A stretch of DNA of 41,884 bases. It comes from Clostridiales bacterium DTU064 (GTDB taxonomy: Bacteria; Bacillota; Clostridia; Oscillospirales; CAG-272). Each line of letters opens with the position of its first letter. The first letter of the stretch is position 1. Both the position numbers and the translations under genes were made by a program. The notes beneath the pieces are model-generated. The model did no database searches. It was not told the origin of the DNA and saw only the letters and a program-made list of their open reading frames with translations. Positions 1 to 9,759 of the stretch are shown here, piece by piece. The stretch spans positions 1-41,884 of the forward strand of contig LFTK01000050.1 of the NCBI GenBank assembly GCA_001513385.1. The letters run 5' to 3'.

Positions 1-924
1 CTCAGGAAGCTCGTCAAGAAACAAAACACCGTTGTGTGCAAGTGATATTTCTCCCGGCATCGGATTTTTGCCGCCGCCGACAAGGCTTGGTGCCGACATC
101 GTATGATGGGGCGAGCGGAACGGACGCTCCCAAATAAGCCCGCTCCCTGCCGGCAACAGCCCCGACACAGAGAATATTTTTGTCACCTCAAGCGCTTCTT
201 CAAACGAAAGCGGCGGTAAAATTGACGGCAGACGCTTTGCAAGCATTGATTTTCCCGTCCCTGGCGGGCCTATCAAAAGTACATTATGCCCGCCTGCTGC
301 CGCAATTTCAAGTGCTCGCTTTGCTTTGGCTTGTCCTTTGACGTCAGCAAAGTCGGGGGCGAATGTCGATACAACCGGCTCCGTGCTCCCTCTTTCCGCC
401 GGCGACAACTTTTCCTCGCCCCGCAAATGGGAAATGAGCGATGTAACATCCTTAACGCCATATACATTAATGCCGGATACGACGGCAGCTTCGCTTGCGT
501 TTTCTTCAGCCGTGTAAAATTCGCGGATACCGGCATCGCGCGCCGCTATGCACATCGATAAAACACCGCGCACGGGTCTTACGCGCCCTGTCAAGGATAG
601 CTCGCCGACAAAGCATTTATCTTCCGTTGTAATCTGCGGGATTACACCGGCACATAAAAGAATTCCCGTCAGTATCGCAAGGTCAAAGGCAGAACCTTCT
701 TTTTTGCGGTCGGCAGGAGCAAGGTTTACTGTAATCGATAGCTCCGGAAAGCGTATGCCGCTGTTTTCAGCAGCAGCGCGGACGCGCTCCTTCGCTTCGC
801 GTACGGCGGCATCGGGAAGCCCGACAATCTCAAATTGCGGCAGCATTTTTACAGCGCTGCATTCAGCTGTTACAATAAAGCCGTTTATTCCATAAAGACC
901 GGCGCAATATACGCTTGATATCAC
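1..924 (-). CDS. YifB/ComM-family Mg-chelatase-like AAA+ ATPase, 3' end cut off by window edge
   Basis: Reverse-strand reading from GTG (CAC at 922-924) gives an open frame [51 protein letters not shown]...[21 protein letters not shown]...[34 protein letters not shown], with Walker A, Walker B and YifB hallmarks. Not in the ORF track because of the GTG start and missing stop. Confidence 0.93.
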   Translation of the reverse strand, partial: MISSVYCAGLYGINGFIVTAECSAVKMLPQFEIVGLPDAAVREAKERVRAAAENSGIRFPELSITVNLAPADRKKEGSAFDLAILTGILLCAGVIPQITTEDKCFVGELSLTGRVRPVRGVLSMCIAARDAGIREFYTAEENASEAAVVSGINVYGVKDVTSLISHLRGEEKLSPAERGSTEPVVSTFAPDFADVKGQAKAKRALEIAAAGGHNVLLIGPPGTGKSMLAKRLPSILPPLSFEEALEVTKIFSVSGLLPAGSGLIWERPFRSPHHTMSAPSLVGGGKNPMPGEISLAHNGVLFLDELPE

Positions 925-1229
925 AACAGGCTCCCCTCCTCGCAAAATGTTTAATACCGCCTTCGGTATCATATTATTTATAGTATTTTAACACAACATT
1001 AACTTTACTACAACGATGTTGATAAATAATTCAAACATTGTTATACTTTTCGAAAATTAGCGGTGGTGTTCGGTGAAATCTTCTATTATTTCTATAATTC
1101 TATTGTGGTTTCGGTGTTTACATTCTTCGTAAAAAGTGATATTATAATATGACGGTTGAAGATAGTCACTTTAACATATTATAAAAAGTATTTTTGTCTA
1201 ACATATAATCATGGGAGGAAATCCAAAGA

Positions 1230-4200
1230 ATGTCAGTTAAAAGATTAAAAGAGTCAATGGATGGCAACCAGGCTGCCGCGCACGTAAGCTACGCTTTTAC
1301 GGAAATCGCAGGCATTTATCCGATTACGCCGTCCAGCCCAATGGCCGACTTCGTTGATACATGGAGCGCTACTGGGCGTAAGAATATTTTCGGCAACACT
1401 GTAAAGGTTATCGAGATGCAGTCTGAAGCAGGTGCTGCCGGCACAGTACATGGTTCTCTTAACGCCGGTGCGCTTACAACTACTTATACAGCTTCGCAGG
1501 GGCTTCTTCTCATGATCCCGAACATGTATAAGATAGCTGGTGAGCTCCTGCCGGGTGTATTCCATGTATCCGCACGTACAGTTGCTTCACATGCGCTTAA
1601 TATTTTTGGTGACCACAGTGACGTTTACGCTTGCCGTCAGACAGGTTTTGCAATGCTTGCATCATCAAACCCGCAGGAAGTAATGGATCTTGGTGCTGTC
1701 GCTCACCTGTCCGCTATAAAGGGCCGCGTTCCGTTCCTTCATTTCTTCGATGGCTTCCGCACAAGCCATGAAATTCAGAAGATAGAAGTTTGGGATAACG
1801 AACAGCTCGCCCAGCTCGTTGATTTTGACGCTGTCAAGGCATTCCGTGACCGTGCTCTCAATCCTGAGCATCCGGTTCTTCGTGGTTCAGCCGAAAACGG
1901 CGATATCTTCTTCCAGCACAGAGAAGCTGCCAATAAGTATTACAATGCTCTCCCTGCTATCGTTGAAGATTACATGAACCGCATAAACGAAATGATCGGC
2001 ACCGATTATAAACTCTTCAACTATTACGGTGCTCCCGATGCAGACCGCGTCATCATTGCTATGGGTTCTGTCTGTGACGTTGCAGAGGAAGTCATTGATT
2101 ACATGATGGCACGTGGCGAGAAAGTCGGTCTTATAAAGGTTCGTCTCTATCGTCCGTTCTGCGCTGACAAGCTCATCTCCGTACTGCCCTCTACAGTTAA
2201 GAAGATAGCTGTTCTTGACCGTACGAAGGAACCGGGTTCACTTGGCGAACCGCTTTATCTCGACGTTGTAACAGCTCTTGCTCAGAGCGGCTCCGATGTA
2301 AAGACAGTCGGCGGACGCTACGGTCTCGGAAGCAAAGATACACCGCCTTCAAGCATCTTTGCAGTATATGAAAGCCTCGCATCTGATGAGCCGAAAAACG
2401 GCTTTACAATCGGTATCGTCGACGACGTTACAGGCACATCCCTCGAGGAGAAGCCCGCGCCCGACACAACACCCAAAGGAACAATTTCCTGCAAGTTCTG
2501 GGGTCTTGGCGGTGACGGTACTGTCAGTGCTAACAAAAACTCGATTAAAATCATCGGTGACCACACCGATAAATATATCCAGGCTTACTTCCAGTACGAC
2601 TCAAAGAAGACAGGCGGCGTAACTATATCCCACCTGCGCTTCGGCGATCGTCCGATCAAAGCGCCTTACTATGTGACAAAGGCTGACTTCGTCGCCTGCC
2701 ACAACAGCGCTTACCTCCACCTTTATGACATGGTTGAGGACATCAAACCGGGCGGAACATTCCTTCTTGACTGCCCGTGGAAACCGGAAGAGCTTGACGC
2801 TCACATTCCCGCAAAGGTTAAGAAGTATATAGCTGAAAACAACATCAACTTCTACATCATCGACGGAACCGGCATTTCCACAAACCGCATCGGCAACCCG
2901 AAGGTTAAGAATACCGTTCTCCAGTCTGCTTTCTTCTCGCTTGCAAACATACTTCCGAAGGAAGAAGCAATTGAATACATGAAGAAGATGGCTTACAAGT
3001 CCTACATAAAGAAGGGCGAAGCCATGGTCGAGCTTAACTACAAGGCTATCGACGCCGGCAGCGACGCATACATCAAGGTTGATGTTCCCGAATCATGGAA
3101 GAATGCGACACCCGACGCACCGAAACCTGCCTTCAAGAGCGCACGTCCTGAGCTTGATGAGTTTGTCAACAAGATCGTCAAGCCGACAAACTCCATGAAG
3201 GGTGACTCGCTCCCCGTCTCTGCATTCGAAAAGTATGTTGACGGTACATTCCCGCAGGGTTCTGCCGCATCCGAGAAACGCGGCGTCGCCGTAAATGTTC
3301 CTGAATGGAACAATGAAAAGTGCATCCAGTGCAACCAGTGCGCCTTCGTCTGCCCGCATGCAACGATTCGTCCGTTTGCAATGACTGAGGAAGAAGCTGC
3401 TGCTGCACCTGCACAGACAAGATTTGTCAAGAAGATGACAGGCAAGGGATGCGAAAACCTCAAGTTTACAATAGCTATCAGCCCGCTTGATTGTATGGGC
3501 TGCGCTCTCTGCGTAAAACAGTGCCCTGTCGGCGCACTCGAAATGAAGCCGCGTGAAAGCCAGTTGGATCAGCAGCCTGTTTTCGATTACGCTGTTGCCA
3601 ACGTCAAGGAAAAGGAACTTCCCTTTGCTCCGACAACGGTCAAGGGCAGCCAGTTCAAGCAGCCGCTGCTTGAGTTCCCCGGTTCATGCGCAGGATGCGC
3701 CGAGACATCGTACGCCCGCCTGATTACACAGCTCTTCGGCGAGAGAATGTATATCTCGAACGCAACGGGATGCTCATCCATCTGGGGTGGCAGCGCACCG
3801 GCAACACCTTACACAGTAAACAAAGAAACAGGCCGCGGTCCCGCTTGGGCAAACTCCCTGTTTGAAGATAATGCCGAGCACGGTTACGGTATATTCCTTG
3901 CACAGCGTTACCGTCGTGAAGCTCTTGCGGAGAAGATTAAGAAACTTTCCGCTATCGATTATGCAACAGAAGAGCTGAAGGCCGCTTGCCTTGAATGGCT
4001 CGAAGTTAAGGAAGACGCGAAGAAGTGCGTAGCAGCTTCCGAAAAGCTGCTTGCAGCTTGCCGCGATGGCATCGACGTTGACCTTACAGGCACGCAGTGG
4101 GAAGCCGAATGGATTAAGAACGGCAAGAAGTGCCCGTGCGAAGCCTGCACGCTCGCTCGTGAGATAATTGACAATGCCGATATGCTCAATAAGAAGTCCG

Positions 4201-4853
4201 TCTGGATCTTCGGCGGCGACGGTTGGGCTTACGACATTGGCTTCGGTGGCCTTGACCATGTCATCGCTTCCGGCGAGAACGTCAACATCATGGTATTTGA
4301 CACCGAAGTTTACTCCAACACAGGCGGACAGGCGTCCAAAGCTTCTCAGATGGGTCAGGTCGCACAGTTCGCAGCAGCTGGTAAAGCAATAGGCAAGAAG
4401 AATCTTGCTGAAATCGCCATGACCTACGGTTACGTCTATGTCGCACAGATTGCCATGGGCGCCGATATGAACCAGACAATTAAGGCTCTTGTCGAGGCTG
4501 AGGCTTACGACGGCCCGTCCCTCATAATCGGCTACGCACCTTGCGAAATGCACGGCATCAAGGGCGGCATGACAAACTGCCAGCTCGAGATGAAGCGTGC
4601 CGTTGAATGTGGCTACTGGCAGCTCTTCCGCTTCAATCCTGCTCTTAAGGCTGAAGGCAAGAATCCGCTCATTATTGATAGCAAGGAGCCGACCGGCGAC
4701 TATATCGAATTCATCAAGAGCGAAACCCGATACAGCCGCTTGCTCCAGAGCTTCCCGGAACGCGCAGAAAAGCTCTTCACAGAAGCTCAGCGCATCTCCC
4801 GCGAGAAGTACGAACATCTCAAGCGTCTTGCCGAGCTTTATAAGGTTGAATAA
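1230..4853 (+). CDS. nifJ: Pyruvate:ferredoxin (flavodoxin) oxidoreductase, single-chain
   Basis: 1207 aa; N-terminal YPITPSSPMAD, two CxxCxxCxxxCP ferredoxin motifs (CIQCNQCAFVCP, CMGCALCVKQCP), TPP-binding GGDGWAYDIGFGGLDHV; GGAGG SD upstream. Confidence 0.98.
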   Translation: MSVKRLKESMDGNQAAAHVSYAFTEIAGIYPITPSSPMADFVDTWSATGRKNIFGNTVKVIEMQSEAGAAGTVHGSLNAGALTTTYTASQGLLLMIPNMYKIAGELLPGVFHVSARTVASHALNIFGDHSDVYACRQTGFAMLASSNPQEVMDLGAVAHLSAIKGRVPFLHFFDGFRTSHEIQKIEVWDNEQLAQLVDFDAVKAFRDRALNPEHPVLRGSAENGDIFFQHREAANKYYNALPAIVEDYMNRINEMIGTDYKLFNYYGAPDADRVIIAMGSVCDVAEEVIDYMMARGEKVGLIKVRLYRPFCADKLISVLPSTVKKIAVLDRTKEPGSLGEPLYLDVVTALAQSGSDVKTVGGRYGLGSKDTPPSSIFAVYESLASDEPKNGFTIGIVDDVTGTSLEEKPAPDTTPKGTISCKFWGLGGDGTVSANKNSIKIIGDHTDKYIQAYFQYDSKKTGGVTISHLRFGDRPIKAPYYVTKADFVACHNSAYLHLYDMVEDIKPGGTFLLDCPWKPEELDAHIPAKVKKYIAENNINFYIIDGTGISTNRIGNPKVKNTVLQSAFFSLANILPKEEAIEYMKKMAYKSYIKKGEAMVELNYKAIDAGSDAYIKVDVPESWKNATPDAPKPAFKSARPELDEFVNKIVKPTNSMKGDSLPVSAFEKYVDGTFPQGSAASEKRGVAVNVPEWNNEKCIQCNQCAFVCPHATIRPFAMTEEEAAAAPAQTRFVKKMTGKGCENLKFTIAISPLDCMGCALCVKQCPVGALEMKPRESQLDQQPVFDYAVANVKEKELPFAPTTVKGSQFKQPLLEFPGSCAGCAETSYARLITQLFGERMYISNATGCSSIWGGSAPATPYTVNKETGRGPAWANSLFEDNAEHGYGIFLAQRYRREALAEKIKKLSAIDYATEELKAACLEWLEVKEDAKKCVAASEKLLAACRDGIDVDLTGTQWEAEWIKNGKKCPCEACTLAREIIDNADMLNKKSVWIFGGDGWAYDIGFGGLDHVIASGENVNIMVFDTEVYSNTGGQASKASQMGQVAQFAAAGKAIGKKNLAEIAMTYGYVYVAQIAMGADMNQTIKALVEAEAYDGPSLIIGYAPCEMHGIKGGMTNCQLEMKRAVECGYWQLFRFNPALKAEGKNPLIIDSKEPTGDYIEFIKSETRYSRLLQSFPERAEKLFTEAQRISREKYEHLKRLAELYKVE

Positions 4854-4900
4854 GAAGCACATCAGTGCTGCAGCACATTAAATACCGCTTCGGTTTTATA

Positions 4901-4940
4901 CCCCGCCAGGATGGACAAACCCCTCCCGGCGGGGTTTTTA
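4901..4940 (+). terminator. Rho-independent terminator of nifJ
   Basis: CCCCGCC...GGCGGGG followed by TTTTTA, 48 nt after the nifJ stop. Confidence 0.85.
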
Positions 4941-4951
4941 TAGTAACAGGC

Positions 4952-4995
4952 AACAATAAAAGTGGAGCTTACAGGTAAGCCCCACTTTTATTGTT
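4952..4995. terminator. Near-palindromic bidirectional terminator between convergent genes
   Basis: AACAATAAAAGTGGAGCTTACAGGTAAGCCCCACTTTTATTGTT, a 44-nt inverted repeat between nifJ (+) and the SLH gene (-). Confidence 0.65.
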
Positions 4996-5129
4996 TTACC
5001 GCTTCTCTCTTTTAAAACGTTCCCTAAGTTATGAGTTTTTTACATTACGGCAGTTTTTCTTTACCATAACATCGCTGCCGTAGCGGGAATCAAAGGAAAT
5101 TAAAATGTTTTATTATCGCTTCAGATATG

Positions 5130-6434
5130 TTATCTGCAGATAACATTGACGTTATCGATATAATACTGGGTCAATCCCTCAAAACCGGACTCTGTGCCGA
5201 TTATAAGATATGCGCAGCCGTTTTCATCAGTTGTCGCAGTAAATGTCAGGCTGAAATATTTCCACGAATAGCTGTCGTCCTCCTTGCCATCCGTGCGACC
5301 CATATCTCCGACGACTACAGCATCTCTGCCGTCCGTCGCCTGCTCGCCTTTATCAATGTTTGCAAACCTGAATGTTCCCTTATAAATTTCCTCAACTATC
5401 GGTTCGACAGAAGCGACACCGGCTTTTACGTAAACAGAACCTGCCGGGCTTCCGCCAATGCCGAAGCTGCCAGCAATAGCATTTGTTCCAATACGGAACG
5501 ATATGCAGAATTTATATTCCGTGTCAGGCGTCAGCCCCTCAAGCTTTTTCCAGTAGCCCATAAATATGTCGTCACTGCGATTCATTGAACCGATAAAGAG
5601 AGCGTTGCTTTCTTCCCCTTCAACCGGCGCCATCTTATGCTTATGCTCCATCTGGTATGTCTCATAATTATTGCTGTCGTCATTATAATCAGCGAAAACG
5701 GGTACGAAGCCATCATCACCGCCTTCGAAATCAAAGAAAAATCTTGCCTTTGTGTATGTTTCCTCGAAGCGCTTGACAATAGCCGCAAGCTGTGCGCGCG
5801 TTACGTTGCTCTTCGGATTGAAATTTCCTTTATCATCACCGAGCATAATCCCCTTTTCCGTCAACCACGCAACGGCAGCTTTTGCACCGGTATAAATTTC
5901 ATCAGCGTCATTATAGTCAAGAGTATATTCATCGCCCCAGACATACCCCTCACCGAATGATTGCGCATAGCGGTATATTATCATCGCTATCTGCTCTCTT
6001 GTCAGGTTGTCATTCGGCCCGAACTTATCGTAATCATACACATATATAAGCCCTGTCTCAAAAGCCCACGAAACTGCGTCTTTATAGTATGCGTCCTCTG
6101 CAACATCGGAAAACGGGTTATACCCTTTCGCTCTTGTGCCACCAAGCCGGTATATGATCTCCGCCGCCATACCGCGGAGCACAGCTTCGTCCGGATGGAA
6201 AGCGCCGTTTTCAGCTGTCATATAGCCACGCTCAGTTACAAAAACTACGCTGTCATAATACCAATCATCTTCACTGACATCAAAAAATGCGTCTTTTACT
6301 TCTGTTGTGGAGGGAAGATCGTCCTCTACGCTGTTGTCATCATCTACGACGGCGAGCGCACTCGTCGCAAACACCAAAGAAGCTAAAACGACAAGGCTGA
6401 TAAGTGCTGATAACAGTCTCACTCTTGTTTTCAT
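5130..6434 (-). CDS. S-layer homology (SLH) domain surface protein with C-terminal beta-rich domain
   Basis: Signal peptide (LLSALISLVVLASLVFATSALA); three SLH-type repeats (DVSEDDWYYDSVVFVTERGYM..., FSDVAEDAYYKDAVSWAFETGLI..., YNDADEIYTGAKAAVAWLTEKGIM...); C-terminal ~200 aa resembles a carbohydrate-binding-like jelly roll (FFFDFEGGDDGF...YYIDNVNVI). Confidence 0.9.
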   Translation of the reverse strand: MKTRVRLLSALISLVVLASLVFATSALAVVDDDNSVEDDLPSTTEVKDAFFDVSEDDWYYDSVVFVTERGYMTAENGAFHPDEAVLRGMAAEIIYRLGGTRAKGYNPFSDVAEDAYYKDAVSWAFETGLIYVYDYDKFGPNDNLTREQIAMIIYRYAQSFGEGYVWGDEYTLDYNDADEIYTGAKAAVAWLTEKGIMLGDDKGNFNPKSNVTRAQLAAIVKRFEETYTKARFFFDFEGGDDGFVPVFADYNDDSNNYETYQMEHKHKMAPVEGEESNALFIGSMNRSDDIFMGYWKKLEGLTPDTEYKFCISFRIGTNAIAGSFGIGGSPAGSVYVKAGVASVEPIVEEIYKGTFRFANIDKGEQATDGRDAVVVGDMGRTDGKEDDSYSWKYFSLTFTATTDENGCAYLIIGTESGFEGLTQYYIDNVNVICR

Positions 6435-6569
6435 GATGTGTCTTTCACTCCTCGTTTAGATTCATATTACGTACGTACATTTTCCCGTGCTGTAATATAG
6501 ATGCATAAAAGAGGCCGTTTTGCTTGAGGTTTTAAGAAATTTTTATTTCAAATTTTCACTATGCGGGTC

Positions 6570-7331
6570 TTATTCATAAGCACTTATTTCTTTTTGGCGT
6601 GTTTTGCGCGACTTTACTGCTTTTATGATATAAAAGCATAGAATAACGAGCGATATTATGAAGACAGCGCCCAGCACAATCGACGCAGCGCTAACGCTGG
6701 CCGATGTCTCGCCTGTAATAATGACTTCATCATCGTCAATTGATAAATCAGAATAAAGCTTGTATGCAAACGAGACGCCGAGCAAGGCTGAAATAATAGC
6801 CGAAACACATATTTTCGTGCGAAGCTTTACAATTGCCGAGCTATAAAGCCATCTGACGGTTCCGGCTTTCATACCAAGCTCATCGGCTATTTCCCGGAAT
6901 GTTAATCCTGCCACAAACCGTAGCGTCACAATTTCCCGCTGACGTTCACCTAACCCGGATATGACCGAGTAAAAATGCTCCATATCAACAAAATCATCTA
7001 TTTCCGTGTGCTGCACCGGTATATCGAAATTTTCCGGGAACGGCTCTTCGTTTTTCTCCCTCCGCAAAAACTGAAGGGCTTCATTTTTTGTCACAGTATA
7101 AAGCCATGACATCCCGCCCGACGACGGCAGTCTGTCAGAAGGAAGCGTATATAAACGCATCATTACGTTATGTACGATATCCTTGCTTTTTTCACTGTCG
7201 CGGCAAACGGATAAAGCAATTCCGTAAACAGCTTTATAATATGTCCTGTATAGCTCCTCAATTGCGTCGTTTTTCGAAAAACGCAACTCCCTCAATATTT
7301 CATCGATGTTTTTAACATTTGATTTCGTCAT
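6570..7331 (-). CDS. RNA polymerase sigma factor, sigma-70/ECF family, with C-terminal transmembrane region
   Basis: Region 2-like AIEELYRTYYKAVYGIALSVCRDSEKSKDIVHNVMMRLY and region 4-like LGERQREIVTLRFVAGLTFREIADELGMKAGTVRWLYSSAIVKLR, then two hydrophobic segments. Start placed at MTKSNV (SD GAGG just upstream) rather than at the longer ORF start 7349. Confidence 0.87.
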   Translation of the reverse strand: MTKSNVKNIDEILRELRFSKNDAIEELYRTYYKAVYGIALSVCRDSEKSKDIVHNVMMRLYTLPSDRLPSSGGMSWLYTVTKNEALQFLRREKNEEPFPENFDIPVQHTEIDDFVDMEHFYSVISGLGERQREIVTLRFVAGLTFREIADELGMKAGTVRWLYSSAIVKLRTKICVSAIISALLGVSFAYKLYSDLSIDDDEVIITGETSASVSAASIVLGAVFIISLVILCFYIIKAVKSRKTRQKEISAYE

Positions 7332-7424
7332 ACAAACCTCATGGTACAAACAAAGTGCTTACAGCTTACTTATTTCCATTATAACATGACTTTGGCCGCA
7401 GTACCATAAAACCAATTATGACCA

Positions 7425-7470
7425 CAAAAAACGGGCTGATAACCGCTATTCTGCCATCAGTCCGTTTTTT
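7425..7470 (-). terminator. Terminator downstream of the 7510-8139 gene (possibly bidirectional)
   Basis: AAAAAACGGGCTGAT...ATCAGTCCGTTTTTT. Confidence 0.75.
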
Positions 7471-7509
7471 GCTTAATCTCTATGTAATACAAGTGTTAGT
7501 TTAAAAAAC

Positions 7510-8139
7510 TCATGCACCTGTGGTTGTGCTATCAGCTTCGTTAGCTTCATCCGCCGCTTTTGATTCGCCCTCGGCTGCAGCTTTTGCCGCAGCTTCGGCT
7601 TCTGCTGCAGCTTTTGCAAGTTCTATGCCTTTTTTAGAATCAATGCACGGCTCAACAAGCTGAGCAAAATAATTGCCGGCTTTTGATTTATTGTATAAAG
7701 CCTGTATAACAAGAGCAATGATAATGCCAGCAATAGGGATAAGTATGAAGTATGTAAGCCCGTTAAGTCCTGTTTTAAGGTCTTGTACACCAACGGAATA
7801 ATATACGCTCGAAGCGACTGCGTAACCAGCAAACGGAATCCACCCTGCCAGCTTCCACCCCATAAAGACAAGGGCAGCAGCCATTGCAACAGGATATATC
7901 CATTTTGCAGCTACTTCGCCAAGAACAACAAGGAAAGGAACGCTTGAAAACTCGGCCGCTACCGTTCCCGCTTTCGGTATTGATGTTTGTGTCGATGCGA
8001 TGACAGATTTTTTGTCAATTATCATGCCAATGGCATTGTTAAGCAGCAGCCGGACAAGAGTAAATACGACAGCCCATATAACAAACTTCAATAATCTTGA
8101 TTTCACAGTATCCCTGTAAAGGGCATTTGATTCGCTCAT
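7510..8139 (-). CDS. Hypothetical integral membrane protein with Ala/Glu-rich C-terminal tail
   Basis: 209 aa; several hydrophobic segments (FVIWAVVFTLVRLLLNNAIGMII, WIYPVAMAAALVFMGWKLAGWIPF, YFILIPIAGIIIALVIQAL); low-complexity AKAAAEAEAAAKAAAEGESKAADEANEA tail. Confidence 0.75.
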   Translation of the reverse strand: MSESNALYRDTVKSRLLKFVIWAVVFTLVRLLLNNAIGMIIDKKSVIASTQTSIPKAGTVAAEFSSVPFLVVLGEVAAKWIYPVAMAAALVFMGWKLAGWIPFAGYAVASSVYYSVGVQDLKTGLNGLTYFILIPIAGIIIALVIQALYNKSKAGNYFAQLVEPCIDSKKGIELAKAAAEAEAAAKAAAEGESKAADEANEADSTTTGA

Positions 8140-8215
8140 ACAATGCTCCCTGTCTTAAATAATTATGATAGTACAATGTTATTTTACAGATAATATCTGC
8201 AAAAGGCAATACCTA

Positions 8216-9727
8216 TCATGCGAGAGGGAGTAAATTATTCACTACATCCCTGAAACGCTGCCCGCGTTCCTCAAAGTTCCGGAACGCATCAAAGCTGGCG
8301 CAGGCAGGCGAAAGAAGAACTGTGTCAGCATCTTTTTCGCGCGCCACAGTTGACGCTTTTTGAACAGCAGCGTCAAAATCTGGCTCATAGATAATCTCCG
8401 GTACCGGAAGCCCCCGCTCTTTTGCTTCTTTAAATGCACTATTTATCAGCGGTGCTGACGCGCCTGTCAGCACGACAGCCACGACACCTTTGTGTGCCGC
8501 GACAGCTTCTGTGAGAGGGGTGTACGGCACATGTTTATCATAACCGCCGCAGATAAGTACAATTTTAGAGTCAGGCAGGGCGGAAAGCGCCGCTGCTGTT
8601 CGGCTTGGCGTTGAATCAATGCTACTGTTATAATAACGGATGCTTTTCTCAATGCCGCTAATTTCGATTTTCTCCTCCCGCACAAGCTCAAGCCTGTGTG
8701 CAACACCACCAAAGCTGCGTGCTACTTTATCGGCGCAGGCGACAAGGCATTCGGTCGGGAAGCGGCCATATAACGCAGCGAGCGCCGCCATGTAATGCTC
8801 CATATTATGGCGGCCAGGTATTTTTATCGCGCTGCGCTTCAGCAAAAATGTCTCCTTACCTCCGCGGCGCAGAACAATATCATCACCGGAGAGACATACG
8901 ATATTGTCAACCCCGTCATAAGGTCCGCCCGTTACATCCTCTCCGATAAACCAGAATACCTCCGCATTTGTTTTGTCGGCAAGCGCCCTCGTTGTCTCGT
9001 CGCCTATGTTTAAAATTGCCCTCTTACACACCGGACCGAGGATTTTTGCCTTTGCCGCTATATACTCATCCATATCTTTGTGCCAGTTTAAGTGGTTCGG
9101 CGATATGTTGACGATTATCGCTGTCTCCGGCGCACGTGAAAACGTCATAAGCTGAAAGCTTGACAGCTCCGTGACGGCATAATCACCCGCTCCAAGCTCC
9201 TCAAGGCGGGGCAAAAGCGGCGTTCCTATGTTACCGCCAAGTGCAACTGTATTTTCAGGTGGCAGAATAGCACGCAGCAGCTCATAAACAAGCGTTGTAG
9301 TAGTTGTTTTGCCGTCGCTTCCTGTAATGCCGATTTTATAAGCAGGGCACAGCTCATAAAAAAGCTCCATCTCGCTTGTAAGGATGGCACCGTGCGACAG
9401 TGCTTCCTTTATTTCCGGCAAATCCGGACGCATCCCGGGCGTGCGGAAAAGAACAGTACCCCCCTGGGAGATGTTTGCGTCAACAAGCTTTTTCAGGTAA
9501 TCCTCACCAAAAATAAAGCGCACACCGCGCTTTTCATATGAATCGATATCTGTTGTTTGCTCTTCGCGTTTTTTTGAATCATACACACATACGTTTATGC
9601 CATGCTTTAGTAAAAAATCAGTAAGAGGTACGTTTGATATACCAAAGCCGAGAACGGATGCGCCCTTTTGCGCCGCCGCTGCAAGAATTTCGTCACCGGT
9701 CATAAAATGCAATTTACACCGCGCCAT
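8216..9727 (-). CDS. murD: UDP-N-acetylmuramoyl-L-alanine--D-glutamate ligase
   Basis: Mur ligase motif GITGSDGKTTTTTLVYELL, NISPNHLNWHKDMDEYIAAKAKI, HNMEHYMAALAA, LICGGYDKHVPYTPL, LLSPACASFDAFRNFEERGQRFRDVV. Confidence 0.95.
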   Translation of the reverse strand: MARCKLHFMTGDEILAAAAQKGASVLGFGISNVPLTDFLLKHGINVCVYDSKKREEQTTDIDSYEKRGVRFIFGEDYLKKLVDANISQGGTVLFRTPGMRPDLPEIKEALSHGAILTSEMELFYELCPAYKIGITGSDGKTTTTTLVYELLRAILPPENTVALGGNIGTPLLPRLEELGAGDYAVTELSSFQLMTFSRAPETAIIVNISPNHLNWHKDMDEYIAAKAKILGPVCKRAILNIGDETTRALADKTNAEVFWFIGEDVTGGPYDGVDNIVCLSGDDIVLRRGGKETFLLKRSAIKIPGRHNMEHYMAALAALYGRFPTECLVACADKVARSFGGVAHRLELVREEKIEISGIEKSIRYYNSSIDSTPSRTAAALSALPDSKIVLICGGYDKHVPYTPLTEAVAAHKGVVAVVLTGASAPLINSAFKEAKERGLPVPEIIYEPDFDAAVQKASTVAREKDADTVLLSPACASFDAFRNFEERGQRFRDVVNNLLPLA

Positions 9728-9759
9728 AATAAATCAGCGCGGCTCCCCCTTTTTTTATA

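Noticed and set aside
1021-1229. Possible redox-sensor (Rex-like) operator and promoter upstream of nifJ
   Set aside because: No site close to the clostridial Rex consensus; the TTGAAG/TATAAA-like promoter elements are ambiguous in AT-rich sequence.
3774-4862. 362-aa minus-strand ORF antisense to nifJ
   Set aside because: Lies wholly within the opposite strand of a confidently assigned nifJ; the translation has no recognisable motif and is explained by codon bias.
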